From: Actinoplanes sp. NBC_00393
GTDB taxonomy: Bacteria > Actinomycetota > Actinomycetes > Mycobacteriales > Micromonosporaceae
Assembly (NCBI RefSeq): GCF_036053395.1
Contig: NZ_CP107942.1
Location: forward strand, 9,022,001 to 9,086,000
Reading direction: 5' to 3'
DNA: 64,000 bases
Shown here: positions 9,737 through 17,288 of the stretch, piece by piece
Numbering within the stretch: the first letter of the stretch is position 1
How the letters are laid out: each line of letters starts with the position of its first letter
Program-made: the position numbers and the translations under genes
Notes under the pieces: generated by a model
The model's input: only the letters and a program-made list of their open reading frames with translations
Database searches by the model: none
What the model was told of the DNA's origin: nothing

Positions 9737-10801
9737 TCAGACGGTGCGGCGCTTCGCCGAAGCTGCGGCGAGTCGCTCCAGCACGCTGACGGTCGCGTCC
9801 CAGCCCATGCAGGCGTCGGTCACCGACTGCCCGTAGACCAGCGAACCGCCCAGGTTCTGCCGGCCCGGCTGCAGGAAACTCTCCAGCATCACGCCGCTGA
9901 TCCCGCGCTGCCCGGCCTCGAGCTGCTGGGCCACGTCCTCGGCGACGATCGGCTGCCGCAGGTGATCCTTGTTGCTGTTGCCGTGTGAGCAGTCGATGAC
10001 CAGCCGCTCGACCTCGCCCGCCTTGCGCAGCAACGCGAGAGCCGACGAGACGTCCTCGGCGCTGTAGTTCGGCTTACCGCCACCGCCGCGCAGCACCAGG
10101 TGGCAGTCCGGGTTGCCGGCGGTGTGCAGGATCGCCGGGGTGCCGGAGTAGTCGATCCCCGGGAAGACGTGCGGCACCGCGGCGGCCTGGATCGCGTCGA
10201 CCGCGGTGGAGACGCTGCCGTCAGGGCGGTTCTTCATGCCGATCGGCATCGACAGGCCGGAGGCGAGCTGGCGGTGCACCTGCGACTCGACCGTACGCGC
10301 ACCGATCGCACCCCACGCCACAGTGTCCGCAATGTACTGCGGGGTGATCGGGTCGAGGAACTCGACCGCCACCGGCAGACCCCGCCCCAGCACCTCTAGC
10401 AGCAACTTGCGGGCGACCCGCAGGCCGGTGCCGACGTCACCGGTGCCGTCCAGGGCCGGGTCCATGATCAGACCCTTCCAGCCGACCGTGGAACGCGGCT
10501 TCTCGAAGTACACCCGCATCACGATCAGCAGGTCGTCGCTGAGCCGCTCGGCTTCCTTCTGCAGCAGCGAGGCGTACTCGCCGGCCGCCGCGACGTCGTG
10601 CACCGAACACGGGCCGACGACCGTGATCAGCCGCTGATCTCGGCCGTTCAGCACGTCCTCGACCTGCTTACGGCCGGCCAGCACGGTGTCGTGGAGCTCA
10701 GAGGTGAGCGGCAGCTCGTGGTGCAGCAGCGCCGGGCTCATCAGCGGGACGACCTTCTCGATGCGCTGGTCGCGGACGCGCTGAACCTCGGGGGCAGTCA
10801 T
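9737..10801 (-). CDS. aroG: 3-deoxy-7-phosphoheptulonate synthase (DAHP synthase, class I)
   Basis: A 354-residue cytoplasmic enzyme for the first step of the shikimate pathway (phosphoenolpyruvate plus erythrose 4-phosphate to DAHP). Motifs of the AroG/F/H class are clear: GPCSVHD, the GARTVESQ segment, GMKNRPDGS and SHGNSNKDH. The ATG at 10801 is chosen because an AAGGAG ribosome site lies about 8-12 bases upstream and homology starts just after it. Expression is very likely controlled by the attenuator upstream, where a leader peptide rich in Trp, Phe and Tyr codons precedes an intrinsic terminator. It is separate from the other aromatic genes in this window. Confidence 0.96.
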   Translation of the reverse strand: MTAPEVQRVRDQRIEKVVPLMSPALLHHELPLTSELHDTVLAGRKQVEDVLNGRDQRLITVVGPCSVHDVAAAGEYASLLQKEAERLSDDLLIVMRVYFEKPRSTVGWKGLIMDPALDGTGDVGTGLRVARKLLLEVLGRGLPVAVEFLDPITPQYIADTVAWGAIGARTVESQVHRQLASGLSMPIGMKNRPDGSVSTAVDAIQAAAVPHVFPGIDYSGTPAILHTAGNPDCHLVLRGGGGKPNYSAEDVSSALALLRKAGEVERLVIDCSHGNSNKDHLRQPIVAEDVAQQLEAGQRGISGVMLESFLQPGRQNLGGSLVYGQSVTDACMGWDATVSVLERLAAASAKRRTV

Positions 10802-10865
10802 GGCTTTACTCTCCTTCGCCGGCGCTGCCCGAGGCGAGAGCCGGCTTGCTCGTCGCAAACAAAAA

Positions 10866-10886
10866 GGCAGCGACGTCGTCGCTGCC
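10866..10886 (-). terminator. Intrinsic terminator of the DAHP synthase leader
   Basis: 9-bp perfect stem (10866-10874 with 10878-10886), 3-base loop, followed on the minus strand by TTTTTGTTTG. It lies 65 bases before the aroG start, as an attenuator terminator should. Confidence 0.9.
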
Positions 10887-10914
10887 TCAGCCGGCTCTGG
10901 CGGGGTGTCTCAGG

Positions 10915-10986
10915 TCATGCGGTCATGGCCGAGGCACCGGCGCGAGCCGGCCTCGTAAACCAATAAAACGACCACGTCTGAGACAC
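10915..10986 (-). CDS. Aromatic leader peptide
   Basis: A 23-codon frame starting GTG and ending TGA. The first ten residues are VSQTWSFYWF, so five of codons 5-10 are aromatic (Trp, Phe, Tyr, Trp, Phe), all three end products of the pathway controlled by the gene downstream. The start codon lies 7 bases after a TATGCT -10 box, so the transcript probably begins at or next to the GTG without a ribosome site, like several other genes in the window. Its role is in cis: translation speed decides whether the terminator at 10866-10886 forms. The peptide itself is not expected to have a function. Confidence 0.85.
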   Translation of the reverse strand: MSQTWSFYWFTRPARAGASAMTA

Positions 10987-11005
10987 GCCCGCCAGCATAG
11001 CCGCC

Positions 11006-12574
11006 TCACGCCACATGGTGTAAAGCTTGCGGACTTTGTTCAGCTGTTGGGACGAGGGGCAGCATCACCGTGAAGACGGTCCGCCCCGGCCGGCTCTGCA
11101 CGCCGACCTTGCCGCGGTGCGAGGTGACCACCGCGTGCACGATCGAGAGGCCCAGGCCGGTGCTGCCGGCCGCCCGCGAGCGTGAGCTGTCACCCCGGGC
11201 GAACCGTTCGAAGATGCGCGGGGCCAGGTCCGGCTGGATGCCCGGACCGTCGTCGATCACCTGGATCACGGCGGCATCCGGCACGGCGCCGACCTTCACG
11301 GTCACGGTCGAACCTTCCGGCGTGTGCGTCCGCGCGTTGGCCAGCAGGTTCGCCACCACCTGGTGCAGCCGGGCGCCGTCGCCGATCACCGACACCGGCT
11401 CGTCCGGCAGATCCAGCTGCCAGAAATGGCGCGGTCCGGCGGCGTGCGCGTCACTGACCGCGTCCACGGCCAGCATGGTCAGGTCGACCGGGTCCTGGGC
11501 CAGCGGCCGGCCGGCGTCCAGGCGGGCGAGCAGCAGCAGGTCCTCGACCAGGGCGGTCATCCGTTTCGCCTCGGACTCGACTCGGGTCAGCACGTGCGCG
11601 ATCTCGTCCGGGATGACCTGGCGGCTGCGGCGGCTGAGTTCGGCGTACCCGCGGATCGCGGCGAGCGGGGTCCGCAGCTCGTGGCTGGCGTCGGCGACGA
11701 ATTGGCGTACCTGCATCTCGCTGGCGTGCCGCGCTTCCAGCGCGTTGCCGACATGGTCGAGCATGCGGTTCAGCGCGGCGCCCACCTGACCGACCTCGGT
11801 GCGCGGGTCGGTGTAGACCTCGGGCACGCGCTGCATGAGCTGCACCTCGCCGCGGTCGAGCTTGAGCTCGGAGACGCGGGTCGCGGTGGCAGCGACACGA
11901 TCAAGAGGCTTGAGGGTACGGCGGACGATGAGCGCCCCACCCCAGCCGGCGATCAGCAGCGACCCGGCAATCACGCACCCGGTGAAGCCGGCGACGGTGA
12001 GCAGGGTGTCGTTGACCCGTTCCAACGACAGGCCGATGTACTGGATCTCGCCGTCCGACCTGACCTGGGCCATGATCCGGTACTCGGGCAGGTCCCCGCC
12101 GAGATCCACATCGATGGCTTCGCCGTTCTGCGGCACCTCGTTCTTCAGCGTGGTGATCGCGGAGTCGGAGAGTTCGGTGAACTTGTTGTCCTCCGTGGCG
12201 GAGGCAGCGAAACGGACGATGCCGCCCTCGGTGGTTCCGTCCGCGGCGACCGAAACGATGATCGAGTTTTCCTGGCTACCGCCCGGCGGCTTCTTGTAGC
12301 CGTTCGTCTCGGACGGCGAGGGCTGGGTTCCGGGCCCGGGCAGACCCTTGCCGCCGTTCGGGAAGTTCCGGAGCCGATTCGACATCTCTTTCAAATCGTC
12401 GTCGATCTGGGCGTGCAACGAGTCGTAGAGATACAGCTCCGCGGTGCTACCGACCACCAGACCCAGCACCGACAGCAGGGCGATCATGATGGCGACCAGC
12501 CGGGTGCGCAGCGACCAGCCCGCCGGGCTGCGCCAGCGGGCGGGACGGTTCCGGGTCGTGGCGGCAGGGCCCAT
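11006..12574 (-). CDS. Sensor histidine kinase, two-component system
   Basis: A 522-residue membrane kinase: basic N-terminus, TM1 about residues 22-45, an extracellular sensor domain of ~145 residues with a Gly/Pro/Ser-rich stretch, TM2 about 192-218, HAMP, then HisKA (SHELRTPLAAIRGYAE, phospho-acceptor His) and the ATPase domain with N box (NLLANARTHTPEG), DDGPGI, FERFARG and GSTGLGLSIV. The start ATG is one base after the stop of the response-regulator gene, so translation is probably coupled. The partner is that OmpR-type regulator. The signal sensed is unknown. The architecture resembles actinobacterial TrcS/MprB-like kinases, but the exact orthology cannot be set from sequence alone. 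Confidence 0.93.
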   Translation of the reverse strand: MGPAATTRNRPARWRSPAGWSLRTRLVAIMIALLSVLGLVVGSTAELYLYDSLHAQIDDDLKEMSNRLRNFPNGGKGLPGPGTQPSPSETNGYKKPPGGSQENSIIVSVAADGTTEGGIVRFAASATEDNKFTELSDSAITTLKNEVPQNGEAIDVDLGGDLPEYRIMAQVRSDGEIQYIGLSLERVNDTLLTVAGFTGCVIAGSLLIAGWGGALIVRRTLKPLDRVAATATRVSELKLDRGEVQLMQRVPEVYTDPRTEVGQVGAALNRMLDHVGNALEARHASEMQVRQFVADASHELRTPLAAIRGYAELSRRSRQVIPDEIAHVLTRVESEAKRMTALVEDLLLLARLDAGRPLAQDPVDLTMLAVDAVSDAHAAGPRHFWQLDLPDEPVSVIGDGARLHQVVANLLANARTHTPEGSTVTVKVGAVPDAAVIQVIDDGPGIQPDLAPRIFERFARGDSSRSRAAGSTGLGLSIVHAVVTSHRGKVGVQSRPGRTVFTVMLPLVPTAEQSPQALHHVA

Positions 12575-12575
12575 C

Positions 12576-13307
12576 TCAGTCAGCCGGCTTGAGCACGTAG
12601 CCCGCGCCGCGCATGGTGTGGATCATCGGCGCCCGGCCGGCGTCGATCTTCTTCCGCAGGTACGAGATGTACAGCTCGACCACGTTGGCCTGCCCACCGA
12701 AGTCGTAGTTCCACACCCGGTCCAGGATCTGCGGCTTGCTCAGCACCCGGCGCGGGTTGCGCATGAGGTAGCGCAGCAGCTCGAACTCGGTCGCGGTCAG
12801 GGTGACCAGGTCACCGCCCCGGCGTACCTCGTGCGAGTCCTCGTCCAGGGTCAGGTCGCCGACCACCAGCTGGGAATCGGAGCGCATCGGCGCGTGCCCC
12901 ATCCGGCGCATCAGACCGCGCAGCCGGGCCACCACCTCTTCCAGGCTGAACGGCTTGGTCACGTAGTCGTCGCCACCGGCGGTCAGGCCGGTGATCCGGT
13001 CCTCGACCGAGTCCTTGGCGGTCAGGAAGAGCACTGGGACCTCGGGCGTCTCGCCGCGCAGCCGGCGCAGCACCTCGAGCCCGTCGATGTCGGGCAGCAT
13101 CATGTCCAGGACGACGGCGTCCGGCCGGAAGTCGCGGGCGGTGCGCACCGCGGTCATCCCGTCGCCCGCACTGCGGACGTCCCAGCCCTCGTAGCGGAGC
13201 GCCATCGAGAGCAGCTCCGCGAGGGTGGGCTCGTCGTCCACCACGAGCACCCTTACCGGGGTCCCGTCCGGACGCCGGAGTTCGGTGCTGGAGTCTGCGT
13301 TCGCCAT
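12576..13307 (-). CDS. OmpR-family response regulator
   Basis: About 243 residues: receiver domain (VLVVDDEP acidic pocket, phospho-acceptor Asp in VLDMMLPDIDG, switch Thr in LFLTAKD, Lys in VTKPF) followed by a winged-helix DNA-binding domain (LTATEFELLRYLM, VWNYDFGG, LRKKI, RGAGYVL). It binds DNA and is activated by the kinase encoded next to it. The start at 13307 is favoured because AAGGG lies 7 bases upstream; an ATG two codons earlier (13313) would leave only two bases between that ribosome site and the start. First gene of a two-gene operon. It diverges from the small membrane protein at 13467. Confidence 0.94.
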   Translation of the reverse strand: MANADSSTELRRPDGTPVRVLVVDDEPTLAELLSMALRYEGWDVRSAGDGMTAVRTARDFRPDAVVLDMMLPDIDGLEVLRRLRGETPEVPVLFLTAKDSVEDRITGLTAGGDDYVTKPFSLEEVVARLRGLMRRMGHAPMRSDSQLVVGDLTLDEDSHEVRRGGDLVTLTATEFELLRYLMRNPRRVLSKPQILDRVWNYDFGGQANVVELYISYLRKKIDAGRAPMIHTMRGAGYVLKPAD

Positions 13308-13466
13308 CGTCATGCCCTTACTCTGCTGGGCGTCGCTCTGCGCCGGCTTTCCGTTTCCTGTGTACCAGCTGTGTCTGTCGACTATTCGGCACGGCGGCCG
13401 ATGACCATGAGCCTTTCGCCGGTGTGGCATACCGCCCAAATCCGACAAAAGGCGCATGATGTACGG

Positions 13467-13652
13467 GTGCGAAGACTCCCGGCGGTGTTGTCCGCACTCA
13501 CCTTCCTCATCATCGCCCTGTTCCCGGATCCCGCGGCGGCACAGCCCGACGCTTCCGAACTCCCCGGTGGAGGGGCCAGCCCGATGCTGCTGGCCGCGGT
13601 CGGCGGTTATCTGCTGACCGGCGGCCTCGCTCTGCTGCTACTCCGACGCTGA
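13467..13652 (+). CDS. Small secreted or membrane protein, unknown
   Basis: A 61-residue frame starting GTG. Residues 1-24 look like a signal peptide or TM helix (basic start, hydrophobic core, AAAQP after it), then a short Gly/Pro linker and a second hydrophobic helix ending in two Arg. No family is recognised. The start is inferred from a CATGAT box six bases before GTG, close to the leaderless promoter pattern seen at many genes here. It sits between a response regulator (divergent) and the TPR gene (same strand, 76 bp away). The pattern of signal, linker and terminal helix with RR resembles very small actinobacterial envelope proteins. Confidence 0.55.
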   Translation: MRRLPAVLSALTFLIIALFPDPAAAQPDASELPGGGASPMLLAAVGGYLLTGGLALLLLRR

Positions 13653-13728
13653 GGGGCAGGAACACTCGCTGTTGGCTCGTTGTTGTGCGAGCGTTGAGAT
13701 CGGCGACGCGAGCGTGGGGAGTGCGAAC

Positions 13729-14100
13729 GTGGATCTTCTCGAGGAATACCGCAGGGCCACCTTCTTCTTCGAGTCCGGCGACCCACTCGGCGCCGCCCGC
13801 TTGCTGGAGCCGATAGTCGAGGCCGAGCCGCACAACACGGCGGTCCGCCAGCTGCTGGCCCGGGCGTATTTCAACTCGGCGCAGCTGAACGGGGCGGAGA
13901 CCCAGCTCAGGGCGCTCATCGAGCATGATCCGTCGGATCACTACGCGCACCACGTGCTCGGCCGGACCCTGGAGCGGGCCGGCCGGTTCCGTGAGGCGCT
14001 GCCGCACCTGCGCCTGGCCGCCGCGATGAAGGATCAGCCCGACTATCAGGAGGCCCTGCGCCGGGTCGAGACCTGGCTCGGCAAGAACAGCGAAGCGTAG
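13729..14100 (+). CDS. Tetratricopeptide-repeat protein
   Basis: A 123-residue soluble protein made of about three TPR units: ATFFFESGDPLGAARLLEPI, then NTAVRQLLARAYFNSAQLNG, then YAHHVLGRTLERAGRFREAL, with the usual Ala/Gly at turn positions. TPR proteins act as protein-binding scaffolds; the partner is unknown. The GTG at 13729 is chosen because GGGGAG lies 7 bases upstream and the repeat begins at once; the frame itself extends further back. The Smr gene starts 12 bp after the stop codon, and its putative -10 box overlaps that stop. Confidence 0.85.
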   Translation: MDLLEEYRRATFFFESGDPLGAARLLEPIVEAEPHNTAVRQLLARAYFNSAQLNGAETQLRALIEHDPSDHYAHHVLGRTLERAGRFREALPHLRLAAAMKDQPDYQEALRRVETWLGKNSEA

Positions 14101-14111
14101 GGTTCACGATC
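14098..14111 (+). promoter_or_regulatory. Leaderless promoter of the Smr gene
   Basis: TAGGGT at 14098-14103, 8 bases before GTG 14112. Its first three bases are the TAG stop of the TPR gene. Confidence 0.45.
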
Positions 14112-14396
14112 GTGAAGCTGAAGCTGGACCTGCACGACATCTTCAACAAGGGGCACGAGATCGATCGCGCCCTGCGCGGGATCATCGACGAGGCCATCCA
14201 GAAGAAGGCGTCCCTCGTCGAGATCATCCCGGGCAAGGGCAGCGGCGCCCTGAAGAAGAAGGTGATCCGCTTCCTCGACCAGAAAGAGATCAAGCAGCTC
14301 TATCACCGGGTCGAGAAGGACGGCGACAACTGGGGGCGGCTGTTCGTGCACTTCCGGCACGACGCGCCTACCGGTCGGCGCGGTCGCGGCCGCTGA
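14112..14396 (+). CDS. Small Smr-domain protein
   Basis: A 94-residue protein that is almost entirely an Smr domain: LDLHDIF at the N-terminus (the LDLHG-type motif), a helix with EIDRALRGIIDEA, then the signature EIIPGKGSGALKKKV, and a basic tail. Smr domains, known from MutS2 and stand-alone proteins, bind or nick nucleic acids, often at ribosomes or recombination structures. In this copy the canonical LDLHG glycine is Asp (LDLHD). Start GTG at 14112; there is no ribosome site, in keeping with the leaderless promoter. Convergent with the M28 peptidase gene, with 17 bp between stops. Confidence 0.85.
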   Translation: MKLKLDLHDIFNKGHEIDRALRGIIDEAIQKKASLVEIIPGKGSGALKKKVIRFLDQKEIKQLYHRVEKDGDNWGRLFVHFRHDAPTGRRGRGR

Positions 14397-14413
14397 CCCG
14401 ATCGACGAGGTCA

Positions 14414-16774
14414 TCACAGAGAGTAGCTTTTCGCGACCGCCACCATCTCGCTGCTGTGCGAACCGAGCACCCCGACCGCAGCGGGGCGGGGCTTGAAGCC
14501 GGGAACCGTGCTGACGTCGTCGCTGGCGTCCATCACCCGGAAGCGGACCGGCTCGGTGCCGCGTACGGTCAGATCCACCTCGATGCCGCCAGCCGGCGGC
14601 GCGTGGAAGACGAAACCGAAGCCCCACCCGCCGCCGGCCGCGCCGGCCGGCGTGATCGGCCGGCCCCCGATCGTCGCCGCGGTCACCTCGGTCCCCTCGG
14701 CCACGTGCAGGGTGACGAACCGGGCCGTCCGTTGCGGCGCGAGCCGGAGCCGCAGCGTCCGGCTGTCACCGGAACGGGTGTCCGTCACCAGGGTGAGATT
14801 CGGGGCGGGCAGGGCGGCGGCGGGCGCCGGGCCGCTGCGCAGCGCCTCGCCGCCGAAGGCCGGCAGCGAGTCGGTGACCGCGGCGGGCTCGCCGGAGACG
14901 AACTGGCTGGTCCACTCCTGCGGATCGGTCTCCTCGCTCAGCCAGCGTGCGGTGCCGTTGTCGGCGTCGAGCGCGTACATCAGGTGGGTCAGCGACGGGT
15001 GTTCGGCGTCGAACCGGTCGACGGCGAGTCCGGTCGCGGTGCACACCACCACGGCTAGCGCGGCGGTCAGGGTTGGCACAGCGCCGAGCCGGCGGGCCCG
15101 CAGCGCTTCCATCCCGCGTGCACCGCCGGCCGCCGGATGGATCAGATCGACGACCGGCAGCAGGGCCAGCGCGAGCAGCACGGTGAGGAACGCGCCGACG
15201 CCGGCCATCGGCATGCCCAGCGCGGGGAACAGCATCCAGATCGTCGGGAGCAGGATCACGACCGCGACGGCGGCGCCGACGGCGAGCACGGCCACCGCGA
15301 CGCTGTCCGGGACGTGGATCGCGATCAGGCCGGCGATCGCGCCGGCCAGGGCGGGCAGGGTGGCCAGGTACGCGCCGCCCGGGGTGAACCCGGCGAGCAC
15401 GGCGCCGAGGACTGCCAGCCAGCCGAGCCCGGCGACGGCCAGGGCGGCCGGGCCGATCCGGCGGCGCAGCAGGGCGTACCAGGCGAAGACGGTGGCGGCG
15501 GCGAGCGCGATCACCGCGAGGCGGTACCAGAGTGGACGGTACGGGTCGATCGGCATCCCGCCGTACTCCGGCCGGATCACTGTGAGCAGCATCCACAGGC
15601 CCTGGGCCAGCAGCGGGGCCACGATGATCGGGACCAGGGTGAGCCCGGCCGCCGCGACCATCCGCCGTCCGCTGCTGCGCCCCTGCCGCCGGACCAGCCA
15701 GGCCAGCGCGGCGACGGCGATCAGGGCCAGTACGGCCAGCGGCCACACCATCGCCCCCGGATACCGCACCAGCCACCCGGCAGCCGGGAAGTAGGTGGCG
15801 TCACCGCTGTCCAGAGCGGCCAGGTCGAGCCCACCGAGCTCCCGCGTGAGAGCCAGCGCGTTGTCACCGTGGTGCTGCAGGCTGTCCCGGTTCATCGCCT
15901 CGGGCGTGTCGGTCGGCGCGTGGTAGACCGCCGCCCCGTCGATGTACGCCGAGTTCATCCCGGAGAACCGCTCGGCGTCCAGGAACGGGGTGAAGTCGGT
16001 GTCGTTCGGCAGCAGCCGGTAGATCTCGACCGCGAACGACGTGCCGACCGGGTACGGCACCTGCCCGTACGCCTCGACCAGCCGCCCGTTGCCGTCCGAG
16101 GTCTCGAACATGATCGCCGGACCGCTGCTGCCACGCGCCTCGAAGTTCAGCACCACCCCGCCGTCGCGGGCGAGCGGATGCTGGTCGACGAACGCCTTGG
16201 CCCCGCAGAGGCAGGCCTCCTCGGCGTCGGTCAGCACCAGCACCACGTCGTTGCGGAGCCGGTCGCCCGAGGTCAGGGCACGGGCCGTCTCCAGGATCGT
16301 GGCGGTGCCCGCCGCGTCGTCGTTGCCACCCGGCCCGACCTGCGCGGAGTCGTAGTGCGCGACCAGGAAGATCCGCCCGGTGGAGGCGGTGCCGGGAATC
16401 AGAGTGACCACGTTCTGCACCCGGGCCAGCCCGGTGCCGCCCGCGCTGGACGACAGCTGGCCGCCCTGGATGGTGACGGTGTCCTGGACCTCCGGGCTCA
16501 GGCCGAGCCCGCTCAGCTTCTGCACCAGGTGCTCGCGGACCCGGTCGTTGGCCGCGCTGCCGGCCGGATGCGGGGCGGTGGCGATCGCAGTCACGTCGGT
16601 GAAGGCGCGGCCCGCGCTGAACTCGGTCGCCGGCGCGGAGGCCGGCCGCTCGGACGGCGGCAGCACGGCACGCACCGCGGCGAAGCCGGCCAGGGCCAGC
16701 ACGGCGAGCACGGCGGCCGCGGCGAGACCCCGGCGGGCCGGCCTGGTCAGGGCGTAGTCACGCATGGTTGACAT
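14414..16774 (-). CDS. M28-family zinc peptidase with large C-terminal membrane region
   Basis: A 786-residue protein. A TM helix near residues 15-40 is followed by an exported M28 aminopeptidase-like domain: HYDSAQVGPGGNDDAAG (about residues 138-156) holds the first zinc His and the bridging Asp, and DAEEACLCGAKAF (about 180) holds the catalytic Glu. A later segment supplies TDFTPF. From about residue 340 to 580 there are roughly seven to eight hydrophobic helices, then a C-terminal soluble beta-rich domain (about 610-786). This layout resembles vacuolar/ER M28 membrane proteases (Pff1/ERMP1-like). It probably cleaves peptides on the outer membrane face. The second ATG (16765) is an alternative start; neither has a clear ribosome site. 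Confidence 0.88.
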   Translation of the reverse strand: MSTMRDYALTRPARRGLAAAAVLAVLALAGFAAVRAVLPPSERPASAPATEFSAGRAFTDVTAIATAPHPAGSAANDRVREHLVQKLSGLGLSPEVQDTVTIQGGQLSSSAGGTGLARVQNVVTLIPGTASTGRIFLVAHYDSAQVGPGGNDDAAGTATILETARALTSGDRLRNDVVLVLTDAEEACLCGAKAFVDQHPLARDGGVVLNFEARGSSGPAIMFETSDGNGRLVEAYGQVPYPVGTSFAVEIYRLLPNDTDFTPFLDAERFSGMNSAYIDGAAVYHAPTDTPEAMNRDSLQHHGDNALALTRELGGLDLAALDSGDATYFPAAGWLVRYPGAMVWPLAVLALIAVAALAWLVRRQGRSSGRRMVAAAGLTLVPIIVAPLLAQGLWMLLTVIRPEYGGMPIDPYRPLWYRLAVIALAAATVFAWYALLRRRIGPAALAVAGLGWLAVLGAVLAGFTPGGAYLATLPALAGAIAGLIAIHVPDSVAVAVLAVGAAVAVVILLPTIWMLFPALGMPMAGVGAFLTVLLALALLPVVDLIHPAAGGARGMEALRARRLGAVPTLTAALAVVVCTATGLAVDRFDAEHPSLTHLMYALDADNGTARWLSEETDPQEWTSQFVSGEPAAVTDSLPAFGGEALRSGPAPAAALPAPNLTLVTDTRSGDSRTLRLRLAPQRTARFVTLHVAEGTEVTAATIGGRPITPAGAAGGGWGFGFVFHAPPAGGIEVDLTVRGTEPVRFRVMDASDDVSTVPGFKPRPAAVGVLGSHSSEMVAVAKSYSL

Positions 16775-16827
16775 CTAAGCGCCCGACAGGCCCGGCGGGT
16801 ACCCCGAAGATCAATTCCCGTGTGGCA

Positions 16828-16840
16828 TAGCGTGGTCCGG
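16828..16840 (+). promoter_or_regulatory. Leaderless promoter
   Basis: TAGCGT at 16828-16833, 7 bases before GTG 16841; no ribosome site. Confidence 0.5.
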
Positions 16841-17197
16841 GTGACTACCCCGCTCGACCCAGCTGCCGTCATCGCGGAGTTCATCGACGCGGTGTCCCCG
16901 TACAACCCGGCCCCGGACGCCGCACCGGTGGCCGTTCTCGGCGTGCGCACCGCGCTCGGCGAGGACGTATTCACTCTGAGTGACCATGTGATCCGGGCGA
17001 TGTGCCGCGCGCTCGCGTCGTACCGGGACCCGGAGGATCGCGGGAACTGCGTGGAGTGTGGTGGTCGCCACCTGGACGAGAACCTGCACTGCCGGGACTG
17101 CGGGCGGCTGCACGGCATCCTCGGCCAGGTGATCGCCGATCATGCCCGGCGGGTGGCGGCGGACAATGCCGGCCCGGACTCCTCGAGCCCGAGATGA
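16841..17197 (+). CDS. Small zinc-ribbon protein, unknown
   Basis: A 118-residue soluble protein. The C-terminal half holds four Cys in the pattern CVECGG...CRDCGRLHG (CxxC, 11 residues, CxxC), a likely zinc ribbon. The N-terminal half is helical with no recognised motif. The GTG at 16841 is chosen from the TAGCGT box 7 bases upstream; an upstream in-frame GTG at 16820 has no support. The function is unknown. It lies divergent from the M28 peptidase gene and 91 bp before the signalling operon on the same strand, which may or may not be related. Confidence 0.6.
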   Translation: MTTPLDPAAVIAEFIDAVSPYNPAPDAAPVAVLGVRTALGEDVFTLSDHVIRAMCRALASYRDPEDRGNCVECGGRHLDENLHCRDCGRLHGILGQVIADHARRVAADNAGPDSSSPR

Positions 17198-17288
17198 GCC
17201 GAGGTCACGAGGTGATGACCGGAGTTGTGCACCCGGGCCGAGTGGTACACGATTTGCGGGTCACCTATGCGTCGAGTGGGGAATCGGA

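Larger units (their letters stand above)
10837..10999 (-). promoter_or_regulatory. Aromatic amino-acid attenuator of DAHP synthase
   Basis: All four classical attenuator segments can be read on the minus strand. Segment 1 (10946-10954) lies directly after the aromatic codons of the leader. Segment 2 (10927-10941) can pair with segment 1. Segment 3 (10881-10892, GGCTGAGGCAGC) can pair with segment 2 over about 12 bp with one mismatch and one G-U pair. Segment 3 also contains the 5' half of the terminator stem; segment 4 (10866-10874) is the 3' half. Further pairs: the transcript's first nine bases (10978-10986) with 10905-10913, and AGAGCCGGCT (10889-10898) with its complement after the terminator (10837-10846). 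Ribosome stalling at Trp/Phe/Tyr codons would free segment 2 and block termination. The -10 box TATGCT is at 10994-10999. Confidence 0.85.

Noticed and set aside
10910..10975. Alternative leader peptide in another frame of the aroG leader
   Set aside because: It has one Tyr and no Trp or Phe, whereas the neighbouring frame has five aromatic codons in a row of six.
15137..16771. Long plus-strand frame opposite the M28 peptidase gene
   Set aside because: Gly/Gln/His-rich shadow without family motifs; the minus strand has complete peptidase motifs.
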